This document shows positions 63,756 to 64,000 of a stretch of DNA of 64,000 bases, piece after piece; the first letter of the stretch is position 1, and each line of letters opens with the position of its first letter. The notes under the pieces are model-generated. The model was not told the origin of the DNA and made no database searches. It worked only from the letters and a program-made list of their open reading frames with translations. The DNA is from Psilocybe azurescens (taxonomy: Eukaryota; Basidiomycota; Agaricomycetes; Agaricales; Agrocybaceae), in NCBI GenBank assembly GCA_023853785.1, contig JAJIRX010000677.1, positions 1-64,000 on the forward strand, written 5' to 3'. The translations under genes were made by a program, and so were the position numbers.

Positions 63756-63938
63756 ATGCATTCCGCTGCTGCTGCCACCACCTCCGCCGTCGCGTCCACC
63801 CAACAGTTAGCGTCGACTTCTGCGACCGTCATCTACCACGGAGCTTCAGAATCGAGTTCGTGCATCAGCCACAGCTCCCCTCAATGTTGCCACTGCGGCT
63901 GGCGCGGATCCCACTCCCCCAACTGCCCCTTCAAGTAA
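63756..63938 (+). CDS. Small Cys-rich protein with CCHCGWRG motif
   Basis: A 60-aa frame from an ATG in good context (ACAATGC). The N-terminal half is Ala/Ser/Thr-rich (MHSAAAATTSAVASTQQLAS). The C-terminal end carries four clustered cysteines, QCCHCGWRGSHSPNCPFK, ready to bind a metal such as Zn or Cu. There is no signal peptide. The stop directly follows PFK, but the overlapping AAGTAAAC could also act as a splice donor, so the protein might continue beyond. I recall similar short tails in other basidiomycete small proteins but cannot name a family. Confidence 0.55.
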   Translation: MHSAAAATTSAVASTQQLASTSATVIYHGASESSSCISHSSPQCCHCGWRGSHSPNCPFK

Positions 63939-64000
63939 ACGCTTTGTTTATCATGGTTAGTCTTTGGGCGCTTCGTCTTCATCGTCTGGTGGCTTACCAT

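Overview
The window is nuclear DNA of a filamentous fungus, most likely a mushroom-forming basidiomycete (Agaricomycetes). This is inferred from the gene content (chitin-synthase export chaperone, PUF protein, KEOPS Gon7, annexin with a Pro/Gly/Tyr head, class-3 lipase) and from many short introns of about 50-60 nt with GT..AG ends. There are no bacterial-type operons, rRNA, tRNA or CRISPR arrays that I can support.

Layout. 1-10.2 kb is gene-poor, with one weak reverse-transcriptase-like relic and one unrecognised coding-like stretch. 10.2-13.0 kb carries a PUF-family RNA-binding protein (+). 14.5-19.7 kb is a compact housekeeping block: LTO1 (-), GON7-like (+), mitochondrial ribosomal protein uL2m (-) and RVB2 (+). 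21.2-25.5 kb holds a three-exon 66-aa gene (+), an SCI1-like RS protein (-) and a lysine-type methyltransferase (+). 26.9-30.1 kb holds a secreted class-3 lipase (-) and a thioredoxin-like protein (-). 32.3-34.3 kb is CHS7 (-). 36.3-39.0 kb is an annexin (+). 40.4-42.6 kb is a Cys-rich, probably zinc-binding protein (+). 46.8-50.7 kb is an MRH/mannose-6-phosphate-receptor-like membrane protein (-) divergent from the 49-kDa complex I subunit NDUFS2 (+). 55.1-56.4 kb is NIF3 (+), followed by a cryptic coding-like stretch. 59.5-61.9 kb is a TPX2-domain protein (+). The window ends with a small Cys-rich protein (+).

The most important property for any user is that the sequence carries many single-base length differences, mostly in homopolymers, inside otherwise well conserved genes. 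In uL2m three missing bases, in RVB2 two, in SCI1 one, in the Cys-rich gene two missing, and in the thioredoxin-like gene two extra bases restore full-length reading frames with consistent splice phases. This pattern fits uncorrected sequencing errors better than pseudogenisation, and automatic gene calls here will be fragmented. LTO1, GON7, the methyltransferase and CHS7 read cleanly.

Functionally the genes are mostly unrelated housekeeping units. Several are arranged head-to-head over very short shared promoters: uL2m/RVB2 about 130 bp between start codons, MRH protein/NDUFS2 about 160 bp, LTO1/GON7 about 290 bp. I found no convincing new multi-gene system. The best leads are an atypical SLPC thioredoxin, the unrecognised Cys-rich protein, a 10-nt microexon plus GC-AG intron ending the PUF gene, two small proteins easily missed by annotation, and an unresolved coding-like region at 56.5-57.5 kb.
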